From an uncultured Actinomycetes bacterium (GTDB taxonomy: Bacteria > Actinomycetota > Thermoleophilia > Solirubrobacterales > 70-9), in NCBI GenBank assembly GCA_937907435.1, contig CALCIA010000293.1, positions 1-6,409 of the forward strand: a stretch of DNA of 6,409 nucleotides, written 5' to 3'. The position numbers and the translations under genes are program-made. Every line of letters starts with the position of its first letter. Position 1 is the stretch's first letter. Of this stretch, positions 1 through 6,351 are shown one piece after another. The notes beneath the pieces were generated by a model that saw only the letters and a list, made by a program, of their open reading frames with translations, was not told the DNA's origin and ran no database searches.

Positions 1-78
1 TCACGTCCTGGGCTCCTCATGGGGGTCACAGCCTGCCAGGACCCCCATGAGGAGTCCAGGACCTCCCTCGGACGGCCG
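1..78 (-). repeat. Long-stem hairpin repeat, left copy, behind the cytochrome c gene
   Basis: A 23-bp stem (5-27 with 40-62) encloses a 12-base loop (28-39); the only imperfection is a G:T pair (12 with 55). The stem contains CTCCTCATGGGGGTC on the left and its complement on the right. Positions 1-67 match 6285-6351 in reverse complement at 66 of 67 bases. The match resumes at 68-78 (TCGGACGGCCG) after a 9-base indel, and a weaker resemblance continues to about 105. Read in the direction of the cytochrome gene, the element lies about 70 bases after its stop. There is no clear T-run, so it is not a textbook intrinsic terminator. It could be a 3'-end stabilising or terminating hairpin, a REP-like repeat or a MITE-like element. 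The window begins inside or at the edge of the repeat, so its outer limit is unknown. Confidence 0.85.
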
Positions 79-132
79 GCGGCGCCGCGGACCCCCGCCC
101 CGTGAGGCGAAGGCGAACAGCCCGGCTAGGAC

Positions 133-540
133 TCAGCCCTCGCCGGCGACGGTGCCGACGAATTCGGCTACTTCTTTTTGCTGCTCCGGGTTCAGGATCG
201 CCGGAGGCATGCGGCCGGGGGCCTGGGAGTCGACGCCTTCCTTCTGCGCGTTGAGGACGCGTTCGGCGACGCCTTTGGCCGCCTTCGCGTCTTCGGCCTG
301 GCCGGAGGGGGCGAGGAGTTCGTCGAGGTTCGGGCCGTAGTTGCCGTCGGTGCCCGCCGCGTAGAGCGTGTGGCAGGTGCCGCAGTTGGTCTCGAAGAGG
401 GACTGGCCTTCCTTCAGGTGCGCGGGCACGGCCTCGGCACCGGTGTTCGCGTCGCCGCTGCCGCGGAACGCGAGCCACGGGATGACCACCGCGAGGACAA
501 AGACCAAGAGGCCGAAAGTGATGAAAGTGCTCTTCTTCAT
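133..540 (-). CDS. Membrane-anchored class I c-type cytochrome
   Basis: This 135-residue protein is a small electron carrier expected to sit on the outer face of the cytoplasmic membrane. Residues 7-22 are a hydrophobic segment after a short basic start (MKKS), read as an uncleaved signal anchor. A low-complexity linker follows, then a single heme c site at residues 53-57 (CGTCH). The likely sixth heme ligand is Met111 in GRMPPAIL, the usual late Met-Pro loop of class I cytochromes, and a C-terminal helix (about 118-131) completes the fold. Length fits a single-heme domain plus anchor. The redox partner cannot be told from this window: no oxidase or bc1 gene is present. It lies 71 bases downstream of nth on the same strand and might be read from nth, but a TAGTAT hexamer 15 bases before its ATG suggests its own promoter with a very short leader. 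No Shine-Dalgarno sequence is evident. Confidence 0.93.
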   Translation of the reverse strand: MKKSTFITFGLLVFVLAVVIPWLAFRGSGDANTGAEAVPAHLKEGQSLFETNCGTCHTLYAAGTDGNYGPNLDELLAPSGQAEDAKAAKGVAERVLNAQKEGVDSQAPGRMPPAILNPEQQKEVAEFVGTVAGEG

Positions 541-611
541 GGAGAGGCGGCGCGGATACTAACTCGCGGCACCCCCAGAGGCGGCGCCGCCACCCGCCGG
601 CGCCGGCGTCG
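541..611 (-). promoter_or_regulatory. Intergenic region upstream of the cytochrome gene, possible promoter
   Basis: This 71-base gap separates nth from the cytochrome gene. On the minus strand TAGTAT (561 to 556) fits an actinobacterial -10 (TANNNT) and would start transcription about 9 bases before the ATG at 540. No convincing -35 is visible at the expected distance. The nth-proximal part is GC-rich and contains two 12-base palindromes (GGCGGCGCCGCC and GCCGGCGCCGGC), which could form RNA hairpins after the nth stop but lack a T tail. The promoter call rests on one hexamer. Confidence 0.3.
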
Positions 612-1331
612 TCAACCGCCGGCGATCAGCTCGCGGTGGTCCAGATCCCGGTACCAAGGGCACATCCGGTGCAGCTCGCAGTCCCCGCATTTCGGCTTGG
701 GACGGCAAAGCGTGCGCCCGTGGCGGATCAGGTTGACGTGCAGCTCGTAGGCGTCCTCGGGCGGCACGATCGCCAGCATCTCGTCGTGGGCGCGCTCCAG
801 CGAGGCGTTCGCCGGGAAGAGCCCGAGCCGCCCGCCGACCCGGTGGATGTGGACGTCGACCGGGATCTCCGGCAGCCCCCAGCTGAAGATCAGCACGCAG
901 GCGGCGGTTTTCCGTCCCACGCCGGGGAGCGACAGCAGGTACTCCCGCGACTCCTCGATCGGCGCGTCCTCGGTCCAGTCCAGGTCCGGCTCCGGGCCCA
1001 GCTCGCGCAGGATCGCCTGGATCCGCGGTGCCTTCTGCTGCGCCAGGCCGCCCGGCCGGATCGCGTCCTCGACCTCCGCCACCGGCGCGTCGCGCACTTC
1101 GTCCCAGCCCGGGAAGCGCTCCTTCAGCAGCTTGAAGGCCCGCCCGCTGTTGCGGTCGTTGGTGTGCTGGGACAGGATCGTCAGCACCAGCTCGTCGAGC
1201 GGCCGCCGGTTCGGCTCGTTGACCGGCACCCCGTACATCTCCCGCAGCCGTTCGCGGAGCGCCCGCACGCGCCGCCGATCCGGGCGCCGCCAGGGCTTCT
1301 CGTCGCGTTTCTTCGGGGAGGTCGTCGCCAT
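612..1331 (-). CDS. Endonuclease III-type DNA glycosylase/AP lyase
   Basis: This 239-residue protein is a HhH-GPD superfamily base-excision repair enzyme; family members remove oxidised pyrimidines and cleave the abasic site. The helix-hairpin-helix is LPGVGRKTA at 135-143, with Lys141 matching the catalytic lysine of E. coli Nth and Asp159 (in PVDVHIHRV) matching its catalytic aspartate. Four cysteines near the C-terminus (209, 215, 218, 224) form the [4Fe-4S] site. Their spacing is C-x5-C-x2-C-x5-C, one residue shorter in the first interval than the usual x6. The N-terminus is basic (about residues 7-30), making the protein somewhat longer than E. coli Nth (211). The substrate-pocket region reads LSQHTND rather than the E. 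coli LSAQATD, so the exact substrate range is uncertain. The ATG at 1331 begins 42 bases from the divergent PAP2 gene. No good Shine-Dalgarno is seen. Function is nearly certain; the gene name is by family. Confidence 0.95.
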   Translation of the reverse strand: MATTSPKKRDEKPWRRPDRRRVRALRERLREMYGVPVNEPNRRPLDELVLTILSQHTNDRNSGRAFKLLKERFPGWDEVRDAPVAEVEDAIRPGGLAQQKAPRIQAILRELGPEPDLDWTEDAPIEESREYLLSLPGVGRKTAACVLIFSWGLPEIPVDVHIHRVGGRLGLFPANASLERAHDEMLAIVPPEDAYELHVNLIRHGRTLCRPKPKCGDCELHRMCPWYRDLDHRELIAGG

Positions 1332-1373
1332 CGTCAGGATCGCTGCTTAAGGCAGGATTACAATCGAAGGTTC
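1332..1373. promoter_or_regulatory. Divergent promoter region between nth and the PAP2 gene
   Basis: Only 42 bases separate two divergent start codons, so both promoters must lie here or inside the genes. A near-symmetric GATTACAATC (1356-1365) carries TACAAT (1359-1364) on the plus strand, one base from the consensus -10, and TGTAAT (1362 to 1357) on the minus strand. The plus-strand hexamer ends 9 bases before the PAP2 ATG, which would give a leaderless or nearly leaderless mRNA. The minus-strand hexamer would give nth a leader of about 18 bases. Neither side has a clear -35 element. Inference from sequence only. Confidence 0.45.
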
Positions 1374-2171
1374 ATGTCGCGCGCCTTCTCCGCCGTAACC
1401 GCGTGGATGCCCAAAGGTTGGGGCGATGCCGGGAGGCAGCTCGGCATCCTCGTCGGCGTCGACGTCATCTACGAGCTCGGCCGCGGCATCGCCGACTCCA
1501 ACCGCGCCGACGCGATCCACCACGGCGCCCAGGTGATCTCGCTCGAGCGCTCCCTGCACTCGCTCTTCGAGCCGGACCTGCAGAAGTACTTCCTCTCCTT
1601 CCACTGGACGATCGACCTCGCCAACTTCCTCTACCTGAACGCCCAGTTCTCGATCGCCCTCGTCTTCCTGATCTGGCTCTACCTGTTCCGCAACGAGTCC
1701 TACTACTTCGTGCGCAACATGTTCGTCGTCTCGATGTGCCTGGCGCTGATCGGCTACATCGGCTTCCCGACCGCGCCGCCGCGAATGTTCCCGCACGACG
1801 GCTTCATCGACACGATCACGAAATATTCATCGGTCAATCACGACTCGGCGATCGCCAAGGTCTTCATCAACCCCTACGCGGCGGTGCCGAGCATGCACTG
1901 CGCCTTCGCGCTGATGATCGGCGCCACCGGGGTCGCTGTCTGCCGCCACTGGTGGTCGCGGGCCTGGTGGGCCTTCTGGCCGATCCTGATCGCCTGGGTG
2001 GTGATCGTCACCGCCAACCACTACTGGGTCGACTGGGCGCTCGGCTGGCTGGTCGCGCTGGCGTCGTTCGCGATCGCCAAAGGGGCGCTGGCGCGCTGGA
2101 AACCGGAGGCCTGGGACTGGCAGACGTCGAGCCGAAGACGCAGCGGCGCGCCGCAGGAGGTCGAGGCGTAG
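1374..2171 (+). CDS. PAP2/Aur1-type integral membrane phosphatase or phosphotransferase
   Basis: This 265-residue protein has about five or six hydrophobic segments (roughly 22-38, 86-104, 111-130, 170-190, 198-213, 222-238). The PAP2 signature is present in the Aur1-like form: FPTAPPR (131-137), PSMH (172-175, His175) and HYWVD (216-220), giving a nucleophile His216 paired with Asp220. Family members hydrolyse or transfer lipid phosphate groups at the membrane surface through a phospho-histidine. It lies upstream of PIP synthase and ino1, so a natural substrate would be PIP (giving PI); an Aur1-like inositol-phosphate transfer is also possible. The same frame stays open upstream to 636, but that part is antisense to nth. 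The ATG at 1374 is preferred because it lies just after TACAAT and the family-like sequence begins there. The C-terminus (about 250-265) is a polar cytoplasmic tail. Specific substrate is not shown by sequence. Confidence 0.9.
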   Translation: MSRAFSAVTAWMPKGWGDAGRQLGILVGVDVIYELGRGIADSNRADAIHHGAQVISLERSLHSLFEPDLQKYFLSFHWTIDLANFLYLNAQFSIALVFLIWLYLFRNESYYFVRNMFVVSMCLALIGYIGFPTAPPRMFPHDGFIDTITKYSSVNHDSAIAKVFINPYAAVPSMHCAFALMIGATGVAVCRHWWSRAWWAFWPILIAWVVIVTANHYWVDWALGWLVALASFAIAKGALARWKPEAWDWQTSSRRRSGAPQEVEA

Positions 2172-2206
2172 GGACGCACCCGACGGCCGCGGACCGGCGC
2201 TCCCTG

Positions 2207-2253
2207 CCGAGCTGTTCCTTTTGCCGGACGGGTCGGCAAAAGGAACAGCTCGG
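2207..2253. terminator. Perfect 20-bp inverted repeat, probable U-tract-less terminator
   Basis: Arms 2207-2226 and 2234-2253 are exact reverse complements around a 7-base loop (GACGGGT). The stem includes CCTTTTG/CAAAAGG in its middle. The structure begins 36 bases after the PAP2 stop and ends 50 bases before the PIP synthase start. No T-run follows on either strand, so it is not a canonical rho-independent terminator. Hairpin-only terminators are proposed in actinobacteria, and the symmetry would serve either strand. It could also be a member of a dispersed repeat family, or an operator. Confidence 0.55.
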
Positions 2254-2288
2254 GGCAGCTTTGGCCGGCGGACCGCCCCGCGACCCTC

Positions 2289-2303
2289 TAGCCTCATAGG
2301 CCG
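2289..2303 (+). promoter_or_regulatory. Possible -10 element for a leaderless PIP synthase mRNA
   Basis: TAGCCT (2289-2294) fits TANNNT and ends 9 bases before the ATG at 2304, the same distance as the better TACAAT before the PAP2 gene. There is no Shine-Dalgarno sequence before this ATG. The preceding hairpin (2207-2253) would isolate this gene from upstream transcription, which makes a local promoter plausible. No -35 is evident and a weak hexamer arises easily by chance. Confidence 0.25.
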
Positions 2304-2990
2304 ATGGCATCGTCGACGGCGCCCCCGCGGGCACCCGGCGGCCGCAACGGCCGCCCGTCCCCGCCCCGCAACAGCCAGGAGCTGCGCGCATATGCCCGCG
2401 ACCGCTTGATCGAGTCGCGGCTGACGCCCAACGCGATCTCGCTGATGGGCCTCTTCGGCAACCTCGTCGCCGCCTTCCTCGTCACCCAGCGACTCTTCTT
2501 CCTCGCCGGGATCGCCTTCATCCTCGGCTCGGTGATGGACACGCTCGACGGCCGCTATTCGCGGATGTCGGGCAAGGGGACGCTCTTCGGCGCCTTCCTG
2601 GACTCCACGCTCGACCGCATCGAGGAGGGCATCGTGATCGCCGCCGTCGCCGGTTACTTCGCCTCGCGCGGGGAAGACTTCGCCGCCGCGATCTGCGTGG
2701 TCGCCGTGCTCGGCTCGCTGATGGTCTCCTACACCCGCGCCCGCGCCGAGGCGCTGGGGGTCGAGTGCAAGGTCGGCCTCGCCACCCGCCCCGTCCGCGT
2801 GGTGCTACTTTCGATCGGCCTGATCTTCGCCAAGGGCGCCGGAATCGGGGACTTCGAACTCCTCGCGCCGGCGATCTACGTCATCGCCGGTCTGACGATC
2901 TTCACCGTCTTCCAGCGCGTCTGGCACGTTCGCAACGAACTCACCCGCATGGACGCGGGCGCGGCGGACGCCGGCGAGGACGGGTCGTAG
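2304..2990 (+). CDS. Phosphatidylinositol-phosphate synthase (CDP-alcohol phosphatidyltransferase)
   Basis: This 228-residue membrane enzyme joins CDP-diacylglycerol to an alcohol phosphate, releasing CMP. The family signature D-x2-DG-x2-(A/S)R-x8-G-x3-D-x3-D spans residues 79-104 (Asp79, Asp82, Gly83, Arg87, Gly96, Asp100, Asp104), with Ser86 where Ala is usual. The four aspartates hold the metals and catalyse the reaction. The closest style I recall is mycobacterial PgsA1, the PIP synthase: it shares LTPN before the first membrane helix, the GAFLD-x3-DR-type segment, Y-x-RARAEA (143-150) and the downstream RPxR (162-165). The Arg residues of the last two are candidates for binding inositol phosphate. 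About six membrane helices lie between 43 and 206, after a polar, Pro-rich N-terminus (1-25). Position 76 bases before ino1, which makes the second substrate, strongly supports PIP rather than PGP or cardiolipin synthesis. Product: PIP at the inner membrane leaflet. Confidence 0.9.
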   Translation: MASSTAPPRAPGGRNGRPSPPRNSQELRAYARDRLIESRLTPNAISLMGLFGNLVAAFLVTQRLFFLAGIAFILGSVMDTLDGRYSRMSGKGTLFGAFLDSTLDRIEEGIVIAAVAGYFASRGEDFAAAICVVAVLGSLMVSYTRARAEALGVECKVGLATRPVRVVLLSIGLIFAKGAGIGDFELLAPAIYVIAGLTIFTVFQRVWHVRNELTRMDAGAADAGEDGS

Positions 2991-3046
2991 AGCCAAGTCT
3001 GTAACCAGCACGGGCGCCGGGTGTCCTTTCCCACTCAGCGCCATTC

Positions 3047-3053
3047 GAGGAGG
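3047..3053 (+). promoter_or_regulatory. Strong ribosome binding site of ino1
   Basis: GAGGAGG is the best Shine-Dalgarno match in the window and lies 13 bases before the ATG at 3067, slightly longer than optimal. No other in-frame start is nearer, so it fixes the ino1 start. It contrasts with the lack of such sites before most other genes here and suggests high translation of ino1 from a leadered mRNA, either continued from the PIP synthase gene or started in 2991-3040, where I see no convincing promoter. Confidence 0.75.
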
Positions 3054-3066
3054 AACCAAAGCACTT

Positions 3067-4212
<1,146 letters not shown>

Positions 4213-4237
4213 GCGTCCTTCCAGAAGGAGCCTCAAG

Positions 4238-4268
4238 GGAGCCCGCTTCGGCGGGCTCCTATTCTTTG
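4238..4268 (+). terminator. Intrinsic terminator after ino1
   Basis: A perfect 9-bp GC-rich stem (4238-4246 with 4251-4259, GGAGCCCGC and its complement) closes on a TTCG tetraloop and is followed by TATTCTTT. It starts 25 bases after the ino1 stop, the classic arrangement for rho-independent termination. It ends only 8 bases before the next start codon (GTG 4277), so the following gene must rely on read-through or on a promoter overlapping this structure. TATTCT (4260-4265) in the tail could itself act as a -10. Confidence 0.88.
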
Positions 4269-4276
4269 GCGCCGAC

Positions 4277-5572
4277 GTGCCCTCGCCCCAGCCACTGACG
4301 ATCGCCCAGGTCTCCCCGCACCGGCGGGCGACCCGGAAACCGGTCAACGAGTTCGTCGCGCGGCTCTCCGAGGAGCTGGGGCGGCGCGGGCACCAGGTGG
4401 TGCGGATCGGCAGCGGCGAGCCGGTCAAGCGGCCGCTCACGGCGCGTCCCTACGACATCGTCCACGTGCACGAGCCGTTCGCGCCGAGCGTCTCCTCGGC
4501 GGCGCTCCGCCACTCGCTGTCGCTGAACGTGGCGACCTTCCACGCACCGCAGGAGCGGGCGCTCTCGACGCAGGTGGCGCGGCCGCTGGTGGAGATCTTC
4601 TTCGGGCGGATCGACGCGCGCACGGTCACCAGCGCGGCGACCGGCGCCCTGCTGGAGCGCTACTTCCCGGCGAGCTACGAGCTGGTTGACCCGGATCGGG
4701 ACTGGAGCGCGATCGCCGACGACTTCGAAGCGGTGTACCGGCGGGTGCTGGCGCGGCGCCATGACCCGACCGGGGACCCGGCGCTGCGCGCCGAGCTGGC
4801 GAAGCGGCCGCTGATCGAGGTCGACCTCCACATGCACACCGACCACTCCGGCGACTGCGCGACGCCGGTCGGGGTCCTGCTGCAGACGGCGCGCGACCGC
4901 GGCCTGGGGGCGATCGCGATCACCGACCACAATGAGGTCTCGGGGGCGCTGGAGGCGGCGGAGATCGCGGCCGGGATGGACGGCCTGAAGGTGATCGTCG
5001 CCGAGGAGGTGAAGACCGCCGAGCAGGGCGAGGTGATCGGCCTCTTCCTCAAGGAGAAGATCCCCAAGGGACTGACGATGGCGGAGACGATCGCCGCGAT
5101 CCGCGAGCAGGGCGGGCTCGTCTACGTCCCGCACCCGTTCGACCGCTTCCACTCGGTGCCCGACTATGAGCACCTGCTGGACATCGTCGAGGACGTCGAC
5201 CTGTTGGAGGTCTTCAACCCGCGGGTCATGCTGACCTCCTTCAACGAGGAGGCGGTGCGCTTCGCGGGCAAGTACCGGATCGTCCCGGCGGCGGGATCTG
5301 ATTCCCACGTGGCGCAGGGGCTGGGGAGCGTGCGCCAGCGGATCCGCGATTTCGACGGACCCGCCGAGTTCCTCGAGGCGATGCGGGACGCCGACATCAC
5401 CCGCAAGCACAAGAACCTCGTCTACGTCCAGACCCTGAAGTTCCTGCAGACGACTGGGCGGCCGAAGGCGCCGAAACGGCGCGTTGCGAACGCCAAACCG
5501 GCGCGTGGGGGGCGGCCGCGACGGCCCGTCTCGGTGCGCCGCTCGGCCGGCGGGAGATCCGGCAAGAGCTGA
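4277..5572 (+). CDS. Chimera of a reduced GT4 glycosyltransferase half and a PHP phosphoesterase
   Basis: This 431-residue protein has three parts. Residues 6-137 resemble the N-terminal Rossmann half of GT4 glycosyltransferases, especially PimA: a first strand LTIAQVSPH, helix VNEFVARLSEELGRRGHQVV, YDIVHVHEPFAPS (59-71) and NVATFHA (84-90), with His89 aligning to a key PimA histidine. DPDRDWSAIADDFEAVYRRV (138-157) resembles the GT4 C-terminal helix, so the sugar-nucleotide Rossmann half with its E-x7-E appears deleted. The GGV-type loop near residue 20 is replaced by RKPV. Residues 180-395 form a complete PHP domain: DLHMHTDHS (183-191), ITDHN (215-219), Glu243/244, HP (286-287), N314 and SDSH (341-344), which predicts metal-dependent phosphoester hydrolysis. 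The last 36 residues are Arg/Lys-rich and probably disordered. The GTG start is preferred because it lies six codons before the first strand; there is no clear Shine-Dalgarno. The stop overlaps an ATG (TGATG), suggesting coupling to the next gene. Substrate unknown. Confidence 0.85.
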   Translation: MPSPQPLTIAQVSPHRRATRKPVNEFVARLSEELGRRGHQVVRIGSGEPVKRPLTARPYDIVHVHEPFAPSVSSAALRHSLSLNVATFHAPQERALSTQVARPLVEIFFGRIDARTVTSAATGALLERYFPASYELVDPDRDWSAIADDFEAVYRRVLARRHDPTGDPALRAELAKRPLIEVDLHMHTDHSGDCATPVGVLLQTARDRGLGAIAITDHNEVSGALEAAEIAAGMDGLKVIVAEEVKTAEQGEVIGLFLKEKIPKGLTMAETIAAIREQGGLVYVPHPFDRFHSVPDYEHLLDIVEDVDLLEVFNPRVMLTSFNEEAVRFAGKYRIVPAAGSDSHVAQGLGSVRQRIRDFDGPAEFLEAMRDADITRKHKNLVYVQTLKFLQTTGRPKAPKRRVANAKPARGGRPRRPVSVRRSAGGRSGKS

Positions 5573-5612
5573 TGCACTCCTCTCGTCGCGAAGGAGCCGC
5601 GCCGACCTCGTC

Positions 5613-5620
5613 AAAGAGGT
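5613..5620 (+). promoter_or_regulatory. Ribosome binding site deciding the start of the UDG-fold gene
   Basis: AAAGAGGT, seven of eight bases matching AAGGAGGT, lies 8 bases before the ATG at 5629. The upstream in-frame ATG at 5572 has no comparable site, though it overlaps the stop of the previous gene. The 10-mer GATGCACTCC occurs at both starts (5571-5580 and 5628-5637). Confidence 0.6.
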
Positions 5621-5628
5621 CCCGGCAG

Positions 5629-6234
5629 ATGCACTCCACCGACGACGAGATCCGCGAGAAGTACCTCGAGAGGGCGATCCGCGAGCTCAACCAGATGAGC
5701 CGCGAAATCCTCGAGTGCCCCTACTGCCCGCGGGGGAAGCTGATGCCGGTCCTCGGCTCCGGCCACCCGCAGGCCGACGTCTTCATGCTCAAGCACTCGC
5801 CGATGTCGGCGGAGATCGAGGAGGGTGTCGCCTTCTACGGCCGGGCGGGCAACGCGCTGATGAAATCCTTCAAGCGCCTCGGGATCGACCCGCTGGTCGT
5901 CTACGGCACGCTCTGCGTCAAGTGCCCTGTGGCCGAGCCCGACCTCGCCCCTCAGGAGTGCGTCGCCCGCCTCATCGAGGAGATCGCGATCGTCCAGCCG
6001 AAGATCGTCGTCATCATGGGCGAACCGAGCCTCCGCGTCCTCAACGGCCTCCAGGTCCCCCTCTCCCGCCAGATCGAGAAGCGCGAGGGCGACATCCAGG
6101 CCTTCACCCCGACCATCGACGCCCTCTACGTCCCGGATATCGACGAAAGCCTCGACGAAGAGGGGGCGAAGCAGAGGTTCTGGAGGGCTTTTCGGATGCT
6201 CGGGAAGTGGTACGAGGATTTGCCGCCCTATTAG
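5629..6234 (+). CDS. Divergent uracil-DNA glycosylase superfamily protein, family 4-like, altered active site
   Basis: This 201-residue protein has the family 4 UDG layout. CPYC (30-33), Cys99 (in VKCP) and Cys111 (in APQEC) match the four [4Fe-4S] cysteines, although the last interval is shorter than in the Thermus enzyme as I recall it. The segment KHSPM-SAEIEEG-VAFYGRAG (55-74) aligns without gaps to the family motif GEAPG-xxEDxxG-xPFVGxAG. The first five positions keep only Pro, and the acidic residue is replaced by His56. The uracil-binding Asn before VKC is Leu95, and no HPS/HPA motif is found; PTIDALYVPD (161-170) lies where it should be. The beta-strand segment PKIVVIMGEPSLRVL (124-138) is typical of the fold. 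Uracil excision is therefore doubtful; another base, DNA binding or a structural role is possible. If translated from 5572 the protein has 19 more residues and is coupled to the PHP gene. The 5629 start has the better ribosome site. Confidence 0.82.
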   Translation: MHSTDDEIREKYLERAIRELNQMSREILECPYCPRGKLMPVLGSGHPQADVFMLKHSPMSAEIEEGVAFYGRAGNALMKSFKRLGIDPLVVYGTLCVKCPVAEPDLAPQECVARLIEEIAIVQPKIVVIMGEPSLRVLNGLQVPLSRQIEKREGDIQAFTPTIDALYVPDIDESLDEEGAKQRFWRAFRMLGKWYEDLPPY

Positions 6235-6239
6235 GGGGC

Positions 6240-6351
6240 GCGGGGTGGGGGTTCGGGGCGCTTGCGGCCGTCCGAGATGGCGCGGGGAGGTCCTGGGCTC
6301 CTCATGGGGGTCCTGGCAGGCTGTGACCCCCATGAGGAGCCCAGGACGTGA
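6240..6351 (+). repeat. Long-stem hairpin repeat, right copy, behind the UDG-fold gene
   Basis: A perfect 23-bp stem (6290-6312 with 6325-6347) encloses a 12-base loop (6313-6324). It is the inverted copy of the element at 1-78: 6285-6351 matches 1-67 with one difference, a 9-base insertion sits at 6276-6284, 6265-6275 matches again, and weaker similarity reaches back to about 6241, almost to the UDG-fold stop codon. Relative to the gene before it, the element has the same orientation as the left copy, 55 bases after the stop. No T-run follows. The bases after it (6352-6409) show no supported feature. Confidence 0.88.

Noticed and set aside
26..478. Frame whose C-terminal peptide (RSW-x-PHGGPGRL) recurs in another frame near 6300
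   Set aside because: The shared peptide is only a translation of the hairpin repeat, and the frame is a shadow of the cytochrome gene.
636..1373. Upstream extension of the PAP2 reading frame, giving a protein of about 511 residues
   Set aside because: It is antisense to the well-supported nth gene, has Arg/Pro/Val-rich shadow composition, and crosses the nth start. Recognisable sequence begins at the ATG 1374.
2008..2391. Minus-strand frame encoding SCSFCRPVRQKEQLG across 2207-2253
   Set aside because: The peptide comes from the inverted repeat, which encodes a similar peptide on the other strand; there is no sign of a real gene.
4259..5614. 451-residue open frame on the minus strand
   Set aside because: Arg/Asp/Val-rich mirror of the PHP gene's codon pattern, no domain seen.
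5611..6333. 240-residue open frame on the minus strand
   Set aside because: Antisense to the UDG-fold gene and starting within the hairpin repeat; composition is that of a shadow frame.
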